NCBI RefSeq assembly: GCF_031755915.1
Contig: NC_083388.1
Coordinates: 8,927,001-8,991,000 of the forward strand
Direction: 5' to 3'
Source: Ziziphus jujuba
Taxonomy: Eukaryota > Streptophyta > Magnoliopsida > Rosales > Rhamnaceae
DNA length: 64,000 nt
The position numbers and the translations under genes were made by a program. The notes under the pieces are model-generated. The model made no database searches, was not told where the DNA came from, and saw nothing but the letters and a program-made list of their open reading frames with translations. This document shows positions 1-11,556 of this stretch, one piece after another (position 1 is the stretch's first letter; every line of letters starts with the position of its first letter).

Positions 1-883
1 GGTGAGCAATAAATGATCGTATAAAAATTCTCTTCTCTAAATATATATATATATATAGATATACGCATGTATATATATATTGTTCTATCTCGTTAGACCA
101 TATTTGTGACATTGTCATGGACAAAAATTTTCGTGCATAAGAGAATTATCTTATATATACTTTTATTATGTGAAAATATTTATAGAAATTAAAAGTGAGG
201 GTGATGATGAATAGGTGTTTGGTTGATGCACTGCCATTTTGACGTGCATTTGAGTTGGGGATTGAGGATGTCATGGATCGTCCAAGATGGAAGTCTTCCC
301 AATCAGAAGTTGCCTCCTCCACCATCCGATCTTCCCAAATGTTGACCGTGGATGGAGACTGAAGCACTCGTCATGCCTTAATTGTCTTATTTTCATTACT
401 CTTTTTACAATTTAACTTATAATTATATTGTTTTTGTCCTGCCTTTTTTTTTTTGTTTTTTTGGGGGTTCCTTTGTATACCAACATTGGGTGAAAGTTTG
501 CGGAGAAGATTTTGCACTAGACGGGAAATCAATGTCCTTTGTTGGATAATAAAATAATAACAAATTCAAGAAATTAAACAATTTCATTTTCCCTTTTCTT
601 TCTCTCCTCTCTCTTTTCTTTTTTTTCTTTTTTTTTTTGGGGCCCCATATATGGAAAAAGTCATGTTAATATTTGATTAATCATAAGAACCAAACAAGAT
701 TGATTAATCTTTACTAAACTATGTATGACCAAAAATAATTATTTAATTAGCTTTGTATTTTTCTTGAGGAGTCATTTTTTAAGGAGCTGGTGCTTTAATA
801 ACAAGTCAATTAATTCCACTCTAAGTGGAGGAAGCTTAGGTAAATGAAGTCTAGTTTTGGTAAGGTTTTAAATTTGTCTAATA

Positions 884-960
884 GACAAATTAATGACTTG
901 AATCCCAAACATCTTATCTTAATTGACAAATTAATGACTTGAATCCCAAACATCTTATCT
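884..960. repeat. 36-bp direct duplication
   Basis: A 36-bp segment starting GACAAATTAATGACTTGAAT occurs at 884-919 and again, identically, at 925-960, a 41-bp period. The lack of divergence points to a recent local duplication. No gene is nearby. Confidence 0.85.
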
Positions 961-2209
961 AACTCTCCATGCTTACCGAAATAAATAGCTGCATCTACAC
1001 TTAAAGCTAATTTGGAGTTGATAAGTAAAAAGTGGGAAGAGATACAGCAGCAATTTTCTTTTGTAAAATTAAAAATCATGTATTTTATCCATCTTTATGC
1101 AGTCATAACATCAATTGTTTATTTTTATTTTAAAGATGGAGATTAAGTAAAATTAGGATTTTTGATGAAGAAAGTTATTTTGGACTCAAATGTACAAAAT
1201 AGATTAAATATGGGTAAAACCCTGTCCCCACTCCCATTTAAGATATTTTAATAGAAGATTACTATTTCTTTATTGGAAAACTTTAGTATGAAATTTGTTC
1301 AACGTGCTTTAAGATTGTATTGAATTGGATTAAACTATTTTATAAATATAATATAAAATAATTCAGTTCAATTCCATCCATAGCAACTGCTTTCATATGT
1401 TAAGATAATAAATTTGTGGTAGGATGTACATCTAGAAGGCTTATGTGGAATCTTTATACTTTCTTTATGGATTATTTACAAATATGCATAGGACAAGCTT
1501 TTTGCCGGTGAGGTTAGCTAAAGCTTGTAGGTGGTGGACTTTCAGATGCCAAATTGATTTTTCCTGTAGTTTCCGTGGGGTACTATTAATTGATTAATTA
1601 ATCAGCAGCATTCGTTTATATCTCAGTCTTTTCAGATGCAGTATGGGAAACGCTTTAGCCAGTGTTTGTGTCTTGTTAATAAAGGAGATTAAGTAAGCTC
1701 ATCATATACAGCAATTAGGCTTTGAGGTGCATCAACTTTTTGGTTCTTGCTAGTTCCTAGCTAATTTGTAATTCCTCACTGAATTTCGAAAATATTGAGA
1801 ACTATAATGCTAATTCTTTCTAAGCTACAAATTCCTCGTTCAATTGATATATATGAGATTAATTCAAGGAGGGGCATTTATTAATTCAATAATTCAAAAT
1901 TTTTTTATTTTAATTCTTCTGTTGAAAGTTGTATTATTATTTACTTTAATAAATGGTGCAACTGCCATACTATTATAATAATAATAATAACAACAACAAT
2001 AATAATAATAATATTTTAATTAAGTTGAGAGTTTTATAGAATAGTTTGGTAAAATGACTAAAATAAAAAATAAAAAATTAAAGTTAACAAAATAATATAT
2101 GTGTATTGATCTAAGACTATATAACCGTAAGACTATATAACCATAAATATAGTCAAGTGGCAACAACTATATTGTTTTCATCATAATTTAAAATATTGAT
2201 ATTAATGAA

Positions 2210-3770
2210 AATATAGAATATTTTAAAATATAAAAATAAATATTCGTGAAAATATTAAAAAATTATTAAATATCGATAAAATTGTTATAAAAAATTATGA
2301 AAATTTATAGAAAAAATAAAAAATTTTTATTCAGAAAATTCTAATATATTTATATTTAATCAATACTTTATCAATTTAAGTATAAAAATTGAAAAAAAAA
2401 TATTAACAAAAATACCATAACATTACCATAAAATGGAGTATTAATATTATTATAAATTTAATGGATATTACAACAAAACTACCATAATACTCTCGCTCAC
2501 ATGTAGATTGAACATTTTTAGACTTAAATTAGATGTTTATATGTGTTCAATAATATTTTTAAAATTTAACATCTAAAGTATGGTGTACAAAAAACTTTAT
2601 ATAACCATGTTGAATCAAATTGTCGTCTATAACCAAAAACTTTCTAGGGCCATTTCATCTCTTTTCTTCTTTGCTACATGTACTTTGTGGCTTCAAACAC
2701 GGTTAAACTTGTCTTTTTTGTCTTGTTAATAATAAAGATTATTAAAATAAAATCATTTACAAACTAAAATCAAAATAAAAACTAAAATAGAATTTTTTTT
2801 ACCTAACCAATGGTTACTCCCCGCCGATTGTTGGCACAACACGAGCTGGGAGGTATCTCACCAAAAAGTTAAAAAAAAAAAAAAAAAAAGGTCACAAATT
2901 CCCCATATCTCCTGGGGATGGAAAATGAATCGACATCTTGATGTGGGCAAAATATGTGAATCCCTTATGATCCTATCATAGCCTTCTATACCCCCATTTT
3001 TTTTCTCTAGGAATTCTTAATTTTCCTATATTTTTTGTCCAGTGCCACTTCATAACCTATTAAAACTACAGCATGGTCTATTTATTTTCTTTTCTCTTCC
3101 TTGTGCTTTTTTTTTTTTTTTTTTGTTACTCATCACATTTTTTTTTTTTTTTTTTTTGGGTTTGTAAATTGCTTCCTTATTCTCCTCATCATCATCATCA
3201 ATGCCAACATCATCACCACTAGTCTCATCACCCTTACCGGAACTACCCATGTGGCTCTTGAGGCATATAGGTATCCCAACCCCTTGAATCCTCCAATTTA
3301 TAGAAGGGTGAGGCAATTTTTTATTTTCCTGCTCGGGGATGGGTCGAAGTGGGGGCCAAGAACGCCACTTCATTTACATATATCAAGTTCAAATTATTAG
3401 TATGGACTGAAATATCAAACATTTTAAAACATGAAAATATTGAAGAAATATTAGAAATTATTGAATATGAATAAAATCTTATAAAAATTATGGATAGTTA
3501 TAGAAAAAAATAAAATTTGTTATTGAAATTTCAAGATATTCTTATTTAATTGACACGTTATCGGTTTAATTATAAAAATTGAAATTTTTTTGATGGATTT
3601 TACCATAACACTACCATAGAATGGTGCATTATGATATATTTAATGGATATTACCATAAAATCATCATGATACTGCTTTTTACATGTAGATCTAGCTTCTT
3701 TAGACTTATTTTAGATATTTATATGTTTTTAATAATATTTTAAAAATTTAATGCATGTTGTTAAAGTTTT
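2210..3770 (+). repeat. Two diverged copies of an AT-rich dispersed repeat
   Basis: About 2210-2600 and 3415-3770 align along their length in the same order: a GAAAATATT...AAATTATT part, a TTATAAAAATTATG part, an ACCATAACA.TACCATA part, then ACATGTAGAT and TTTAATGGATATTAC parts. Similarity is interrupted by small gaps and many substitutions, so these are old copies of one repeat family. No coding capacity or clear terminal inverted repeat was seen, and the family is not recognised. Confidence 0.6.
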
Positions 3771-4884
3771 ATGAAAATTATAATAAAAATTTTGGAAATA
3801 ACAATAGATATTATGAAAATTTTGATCAAATTGTGAAGAAATTGATATGGAAATATATGGAAAAAAAAATTTATGCAGATAGCAGAAATTTTAAAAGAAA
3901 GTATGAAAATTTTATCCATTTTGTTTTTGGAATCCAAATCTTCTATCGACTTATTAAAGAAAATAAAAATTTCAAAAAATTATTGAAATTCTCAATATTT
4001 AAGCCTTGGTTTCCACTATTACGTCAATAGTTCAGGTTTGATATTACAACCCTTATGCTTTGTTTTTTTGATATTATATTTTTCATAAATTAAATAAACA
4101 TTTTATAAGCTTTAATATTTGCTCCAATATTATTACCTGCTCTGCACATATTTTTAGACTCTTAACATATTAATTTAGTGTATTTATTATTATTATTATT
4201 ATTTTTTTTTTTTATGTTTAGTACTTTGGTATCTTTTAGTTTGAAAATATTGCGATTTTAACATTCGGTTTAAAACTCACCATATTGAGTCCTAAACTTT
4301 CGATTTATTGCATATTTTCATTTTTGACCCTTATCCATATGAATTTCACATGAAATATAAAAAATGTAATTTAAAAAAAAATAGAGGGTACTAAATTACA
4401 TATTTTTAAAATTATATTCAGAACTCAATAATTTTTTTTTTATATAATTGTGAATGAAAAAATTATAAAATGATCCCTATTTTTTGGTCTAATTTTGTCC
4501 ATTTGTTGAATGGGATTGGACTGGATTAGATGATACTATTTTAATTATTGTCTAGAGTATTCATGAAATTGTCCCACCCATCCAATCCAATCCAATTCTA
4601 CTCAAGGTCCTAAGTTTCCATTAATTAAAAGTCAACCACGGTTCAATTTACGATAAATAAAAAAAATTAAGGACTCAATGTGATTTGCGACATTTCCAAA
4701 CTACAAGATATCAAATGCACTTAATTAAATTTTTTTTTAAACAAATTAAATTGGAAAGATATATTTTTTGGCTCCATGTTGTTGGATTGTGAAGCCTCAA
4801 TTACTTTTGCTGCTCTGTACAAAGGATGTATAGGTGTCGAGTTAAGCCCTTCATATTTTTGTGCTTTTGTAGAGGAAAAAAAAA

Positions 4885-4950
4885 ATAGAGCAAACGGAAT
4901 TGAGAGGAGACTTTACTAAATAGAGCAAACGGAATTGAGAAGAGACTTTA
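4885..4950. repeat. 35-bp tandem duplication
   Basis: Two adjacent copies of a unit beginning ATAGAGCAAACGGAATTGAG lie at 4885 and 4920, with a 35-bp period. They differ by one substitution (GAGGAGAC versus GAAGAGAC). Confidence 0.85.
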
Positions 4951-5329
4951 CCATTATGTAACTTTCAAATATATTGGTTAGTGGAAATTGAATGTTTCAT
5001 GCGTTCTGTGAATACAGGGATCATGTTGATAGTTGAAGCACGTCAAACTTAATCTTTTTTAATTTTTGTTCTATGTGTGCTGTATGTTTTGTAATTTGTG
5101 TTGAAATCTCTAGCTTCCATTCAATCTCAAAATCCTAATAATCAATAGAATCCTTGACCAAATCTAGAGTGTAGGGGTTTACACCAATGGTAATTGTTAT
5201 TTGGTTTGTCCCAGTTTATAAGTAAAATTGTTTTGACCTAGTGGAAATATGTTTTCATTATAAGGTAGAGATTAGATTCTTAGCATATTCAAATATTTTA
5301 TAATATATATATATATATATATATATAAT

Positions 5330-5640
5330 TTTGCTAAATAACGCATCAATTTTGTATTGTAAAAAATGCGTCACTAGTTTATTGTCAACAATAGATTAGA
5401 ATATATAATTTATTGTTGACAATAAATCCATGGACCCTTTATGGTGTGGAACTAATAAGTATTGTAGCATAACAATATATATATGTGTGTGTATACATAT
5501 AAACACTTCAAATTCGATATTGTAAAATGTGTGTCACCAGTTTATTGTCAATAATAGATTAGAATGTTTAGTCTATAGTTGACAATAAATTGCTGGATCC
5601 TTTATGATGTAGGACTGATAAGTACTATAGCAGAATTATA
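5330..5640. repeat. Tandem pair of hairpin-forming units (MITE-like)
   Basis: Two related units of roughly 150 bp (about 5330-5480 and 5508-5640) share order and sequence. Both carry an inverted repeat in the middle. In the first it is perfect: TTTATTGTCAACAATA at 5378-5393 faces TATTGTTGACAATAAA at 5411-5426 across a 17-bp loop. The second unit has the same hairpin with mismatches (5541-5556 and 5574-5589). (AT)n tracts flank both. This looks like a small non-autonomous element or a local duplication; the family is not recognised. Confidence 0.6.
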
Positions 5641-6525
5641 TATATGTATATATATATATATATATATTAACACTTAGAACTCTGCTAAGTACTAACCATG
5701 CATCTTACTCATGTAATTCACCAAAAAAATGTCATACACATGTATGTATATTTTCATATGTAATTGTGTTCTTTATTTGTTTTTCTTCATCTCTCTAGTT
5801 AATTAATTAATTCCGAGCGGTGGACATGGCATAATTTAAGGATGCATAGAGATTAGTGGAGATAGATACATGGGAGTGAAGAGCCACATTAATTCCTGAT
5901 GTCACTTTTAAGGGAATTTTTACTTCTCCGACTCTTTTTCTCAAAGGGGAAAAATGTGGGCTTCCATTTCCAATGCAGATCCAAATTACTATCCAATTTC
6001 TTATTTTATGCTGACTCTTCTTTAACAGCTGAAGGGAATCTTACTTTCATCGAAACAGAAAAAGCAAGAAAGACAGGTTCTCAACAAAAACCAATTAAAC
6101 ACAGTCAGAGTACTACATACTACTTTTCAAACAAACACTTCTGAAATAGAAATTTTAAAGGGGTAAAAAAAAAAAAAAAAGAAAGATGTATACAACAGAT
6201 GTCAGAATATGTCTTCTCAATGATCTAGATATAAAAAATTTAAAGAGAAAAATTTCTGAGATCTGATTGGGGATCTAGTTTTATATTTCGATTCTTCTTA
6301 CAATGTGTAGAACTTGTAGCTCATATCTCAATCCTAATTACAAATGATTCTAAGGAGAAAAAAAAAAAAAGGTTTATGGTATGAATAAGATCTTCTTGAT
6401 GGGATGGAAGAAAATTTATATGAGTTTTTGAAACAAACCCAAAAAGGCCCATCTTGCAGGAAGAAGAAAAGAAACAAAAGAGAAGAGGGGAAGGGAAAGA
6501 AAGAAACATTTTTTTTTTTTTTTAA

Positions 6526-6861
6526 TCAAGAATCACCATGTTTGTGCCAGCATACAAGCATAGCAACGCAGCGCCTCATGATGTAAAACCTGGCCTTTTG
6601 CTCCTTAGCTAAGCTACTACACTTTCTGCTAATGGAAGATCCTTTCTGTGAGAAACTCCTTGGAAGAGGGCACTTATTCGAATTATTATTATTATTAGAT
6701 GCTGAACTACTCTTTGTTGAGAAGCTCCTCAGCAATGGAGATTTTGAACAAGATGATGAGCAGCTTCTTGTTGAGCTACTTCTTCCAAACACATTCTTGG
6801 ATGAAGAAGAAGAAGAACCTCCTGCTGCTTCCTTCTTTGAAATCTTCCATTTCTCATCCAT
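6526..6861 (-). CDS. DEVIL/ROTUNDIFOLIA-like (DVL/RTFL) small polypeptide
   Basis: Encodes 111 residues in one exon. The C-terminal 30 residues carry the diagnostic RTF domain, seen here as KEQKARFYIMRRCVAMLVCW followed by HKHGDS. DVL/RTFL peptides are plant-specific, plasma-membrane-associated small proteins that restrain polar cell proliferation when overexpressed and affect leaf, fruit and trichome shape. The N-terminal 80 residues are low-complexity: Ser-rich, with a five-Asn run encoded by an AAT/ATT repeat and basic RSFS-type motifs, as in the longer RTFL members. The frame stays open upstream, but 6861 is its first ATG, in an AAAAATGG context, and no upstream ATG was seen in the leader. 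A CT-rich leader and a TATA box near 7090 fit this start. Which RTFL paralogue it is cannot be told. Confidence 0.93.
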   Translation of the reverse strand: MDEKWKISKKEAAGGSSSSSSKNVFGRSSSTRSCSSSCSKSPLLRSFSTKSSSASNNNNNSNKCPLPRSFSQKGSSISRKCSSLAKEQKARFYIMRRCVAMLVCWHKHGDS

Positions 6862-7084
6862 TTTTTTTTTCAAACCAAAACAGATCAATAATATTGATCT
6901 CAATGTAGTGAAGTTATGGTATGGTAAGGTATGGTATATATTCTTGGTTTGGTTATCTGTATGTGATCAATGTTGTCTTTTCTGTTTGATTGAAAAAACA
7001 AAAGAAGAAAAAGAAAGAAAAGAGAAAGAGAAAGAGATGTGATTGAGAATGGGTGGGAAGTAAGAGGTGGAGTATTAATTTGGC

Positions 7085-7096
7085 TAATATATAGAG
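7085..7096 (-). promoter_or_regulatory. Probable TATA box of the DVL/RTFL gene
   Basis: Read on the minus strand this is CTCTATATATTA, about 225 bp upstream of the ATG at 6861. A pyrimidine-rich stretch (about 7000-7040) follows it in the transcription direction, as is common in plant leaders. Position and composition are the only evidence. Confidence 0.5.
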
Positions 7097-10000
7097 TAGA
7101 AGGAGATGTCGGTTTGGTTTTTTTTTAGATTGATCATGTTAATGAAGAAGGGGATCCAGTGAGAATTGTAAGTGGATGATAGTGAGCATTTTGTCTAGTG
7201 ATGATGGACAGTGTACTGGGCAGAGAGCTTACACTACACTAAATATATATGTCTCTTTTCTCTATAATACAAATGTCTATTATTCATTGCCATCGTGGCA
7301 CCATGTGATTGGCTGCTCAATGTTATCCAGGAGGACATCATGGTCTTTCCCATCGTGATTCGTGATTCTCCAACCTCTCTTTCTCAGATCCATTTTTTTG
7401 AATTTTTTTTATTTTTTATTTTTTTATTTTCCCATCATTTTAGATTTTGGAATTAAAAAGCATATTAATGAGGTGGTGGTATATATGTGCATTAATAATA
7501 TAGACATAAAATTTTAGGATCCACAAAAAAACACAGAGACTGAGGGGGCAATGGAAAAATAAAAGAGGTGGGAGAAGAATGGGGGGTAGGGGGGGCCTCA
7601 GCAGTGAAGAGACAGTGGTTAGCTGGTTGTGATGTGGATGGTTGTACCCTCATGCTGCAAATTACTTTAATATATAGTGAAATATTGGACAATAATTCAA
7701 TTCAATTCAATTGTTGTTTTTCGTTTTTGGTGAAACCAGATCATAGTCACATTTGAATTTATAATTTTTTACCTGAAATGTATACCAAAAAAATAAAAAT
7801 AAAAATGGAATTGATGGGAAATATATCATAATATGAGTTTTCTTATTTTATACATAATTTAGGACTAAATTGAGAGAAGATTTAAATTATGTAAAAGACT
7901 CACAAGTTCATGATTATGAGGTTTTTTTTTTTTTTTAATGTTTGTATTTCATACTAAATACTTTAGATCATTCAAGTTAATTTTTCTATAATGAACGATT
8001 TCATCCACATTATGGTGCACAACTAACTTTTAATAATAACAGACATTCAGACAACTCATCAATATAATGTGCGTGACATTGCCCATCATGGTAGAATTGT
8101 ACTTATTGGGGTAACTTTTATTTATTTATTTTTTTAATCTGGATTACTGGGGTAACTCAAAACATGTCTATTGTGGTGAATACATTCCCACCTCTGTACT
8201 TTTCTTAGCTCTGTACTAAAATGAATTTCTTATAACTTGAGAGAGCCTTTAAGGTGATAAAATATTAAAATTGCTTAGTCTAATATGAAATTGAAGGCAG
8301 ATATAAAGGGCTCAAAAGTATACTAAATCCTTGAAATGATAATGCATTACTTACTATTTAATATATCTATATATATGGGACCCTAGCTAGTATTTAAAAT
8401 TTGAAAAACAAAATTTATAACTCTAATGTTACTATCTATGTATGTATGTAATCGAGAACAGTATATTTGATAATTTATTTTAATCCATAAAGATCAAATC
8501 ATCTACGTCATGTAATAACGGAGGAGACATGGAATGCCACTTTTGTAAACAATAAACAAATAACGATGAAGTTGAATTCATGGAGAAAATTTTATATATA
8601 GTTATAAGCATCAGTAATTACCATTTAACTATGTGTATATGTTTCATTAAAAAAAATGTATATATGCACAATGTGGTAAATAATTAATTAAAAACCAGTT
8701 GAAGTGTGAGCTAATATAATTGCAGGAGGTTTGGATTCTGAGGCACATGCAACGCTTTTGGATGAGCAGCTAGAGTTTGAAATGTAATGGAATATATTAT
8801 TGGAATTAAGGTACAGTTTTATGTTAAAAAATTTGAGTGCAATGCTGAACCCCTGCAATGCATGTGATCAAATTTTCATATGCTTCTTGTGGCTGGTGTT
8901 GGACAACCAGCTTCAAGACTGGTATGCTTGAGGACCAAAATCTTCATAACCAGGACATTTTATTATTATTGCTGCTCATCTCATTAATGATTTGTTTTCA
9001 ATTAATATTAACTATTTTTTTTAATATCCTCAAGAAATAAATTTTAATTTCTATCATATTTATTGTTTAAGTTAAAAGATGAAGAAGAAAACTACTAAAT
9101 GAATAATTTCACACGAAGGTTGTTTCATGTATTAATGTGTTTAATAAAAAAATTTAATAAATCATTATCATCATTAAAATGATTTTAATCTAACAACGTA
9201 TGATAGATGAGAAGTTGAAAATCTCAAATCAATAACATTTTCTATACACATTACTAAACAATGTCATTTTAATGGCCGACATAATTTGTCAAAAATCATT
9301 AATAAAAAAATATATCCTTTTCTGATGTATAGGAAAAAACTCCATCTATATATATATATATATATATATATAAGCCAAAAAAAAACAAAGAAATTTTTTT
9401 TTTGTTTTTGTTAACGATTTGACTAGTCAAAATAACCGGTCACTATATACATATATGTAGAAAGATACCACCTTCATGAGAAATACACATAAATATATAA
9501 TACGAATAACATATATAATCTAGTTCATATAATGTGAACAAATTCCTAATTAATTAGCATCTTTGGGAAATTACGATTTCCATGTGACCCCGATTGAAAA
9601 CATTGGAATCATTGTTAAAAGAATATTTGACCTAGAAGAATATTTGAATCAATATTGTTAAATAATTAAACATAGTAACTAAATTACATAATGATTCACC
9701 CTACCAAATTCTTTCAAATTCATAATAAACTAAATTAATAAAGAGAGTACATGTGCATCAAACGGTCTACATATGCGCTAAAGTCTAATGTAGTAAAATC
9801 AATATTTGATAATTTTGTTTTTTCTTTTGACCAACTTATATATACCTCACTTTTTTTTTTCTTGCATTTTCTCAATTTTGGGATTCTGAAAATTTCCCAT
9901 CTAATCAATCACATATATATGTTTGATGTTAATTAATTATCATTAATTCCTTATCAAATTTCAAGGTCACCAAGTCAAGAAGACAAATTTAATTGGTCAA

Positions 10001-10601
10001 AGAGATATTGGTGATGGGTCAAAATAATGTCACATGGTATGTTATGTTGAGGGAAAGGTATACAATGCACCTTTTTAACTTTTTTTCAGACACTTAAAAT
10101 TTTATTTATTTATTTTGGGTTTTTTCAAAAGTTCGATAAATTTATATATATTGGGGGTGAGTCATGTGGGGTTGAGAATATGATCAATTGGAAGACCCAC
10201 ATGCAAACATGTGAGGTGCACAAGGGTTGGGCAGGAGAAGAGGGTGGGGTTGTGGGGTGTGTGGCCCTTGATAAAATCGTGGACCCTGATTTATACTCTA
10301 CTCAGACCAAAAGAGGTCAAACCCTTCGTTTATAATCTTTGTGTCTTAATTTTGTTCCAAATATTAATTAATTAATTTTCTGAAAAAAAATTTAACCACC
10401 TATAAAACTCAGAGAGTGAGAGAGAGCGACACAGAGGGCGTTTCACATTTTTAGAGCCATATATACCCCAAAAGTTTATATTGGTTTTTCCAGACAGAAC
10501 TGTCAGAGTGACGTTCCAAATCGAACCTTATAGTATAAAATTTTTAATGTGATCTAAAATATTCTGGGGTGGTTTTTTTACATTCTACGAGCACGCAAAA
10601 A

Positions 10602-10632
<31 letters not shown>

Positions 10633-11274
10633 TTTAAAAAAAAAAAAAAAAAGCACCAGTGAGCCAGTAATAAATGGATTTGTCTACTGTTTCAATGTGT
10701 ACGTACACACTTGCCCATATTAAACGTCACCATACTGCAAATAAGGATAAAAAAGAAAAATGTCACCGACTACTATACCTACTATTAATCAACACACCAA
10801 ATATTATATACATGGTTATCGCATCCATAATACACACATCTATATGTTATATATGTATACATGTATACATCATATGTATATTATGTGCAGAGACATACAT
10901 ATAAACGTACATACATGAGAAGCCAAATATATATATATATATATATATGTATTTCATGTTTACAGAATCCAAATTTCTTTTTTCTTTTTCATTATTATAA
11001 TAATAATTATTATTATTTAAAAGAAAAATCTCTTTAAACAAATCGATATAAGGATTGGAAGTCCCTTTTATCTCTTTTAATAGAACGAGGTTTAATTTCT
11101 TTTATCGTGAAATCTGTTTCGGCCCAACCCAATTAAGACACTCAACAGGAAGGTCTGGCCGTACACACATGCATTCATATGCCAGTGTATATGCAACCAC
11201 AGATGATGTGATGTGATCAAAGAAAGAAATTTATTTGTCACTTGTATGGTGGATGAATAATGTGGTTTTATATA

Positions 11275-11556
11275 AGGTTAAAATTAATTTCATAATTGAT
11301 TGATAAAAACATATTTTGATTGTATATATTGTCATTATAGGTGAGCATTATTGTAAAGGAAAACTGATCACTGTGTTTTTCATTAACTCTCATCCAACTA
11401 TGTTATCAAAATGCTGTTAATTAAAATCAATTTCATAAATTGATTGATAAAAACATTTTTTGATTGTATATATTGTCATTATAGGTGAGCATTATTGTAA
11501 AGGAAAACTGATCACTGTGTTTTTCATTACTTTCATCCAACTATGTTTTATCAAAA
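11275..11556. repeat. Tandem duplication, about 144-bp period
   Basis: A segment of about 135 bp containing TGATTGTATATATTGTCATT and then AGGTGAGCATTATTGTAAAG occurs at about 11275-11412 and again at about 11419-11556. The copies differ only by small indels and a few substitutions, so the duplication is fairly recent. No gene is present. Confidence 0.85.

Larger units (their letters stand above)
1..6525. other. AT-rich intergenic region with local repeats, no gene recognised
   Basis: No open frame here resembles a known protein; the longest frames come from poly(T) and simple sequence. The stretch holds (AT)n tracts, two diverged copies of a roughly 360-bp AT-rich repeat (about 2210-2600 and 3415-3770), two short perfect tandem duplications (884-960 and 4885-4950) and a pair of hairpin-bearing units (5330-5640). 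A minus-strand frame at 146-367 lacks an ATG at its left end and matches no family I know; I do not call it a gene. Confidence 0.6.

Noticed and set aside
146..367. Minus-strand open frame with a protein-like first half ([20 protein letters not shown])
   Set aside because: It does not begin with ATG at its left limit, matches no family I know, and runs into AT-rich sequence resembling a TATA region. Kept only as a remark.
3050..3400. Overlapping open frames on both strands rich in Lys or Phe
   Set aside because: They are produced by two long poly(T) runs; no conserved motif on either strand.
6632..7042. Plus-strand 136-codon frame rich in Leu/Glu opposite the DVL gene
   Set aside because: It is the antisense shadow of the Ser-rich DVL/RTFL coding sequence.
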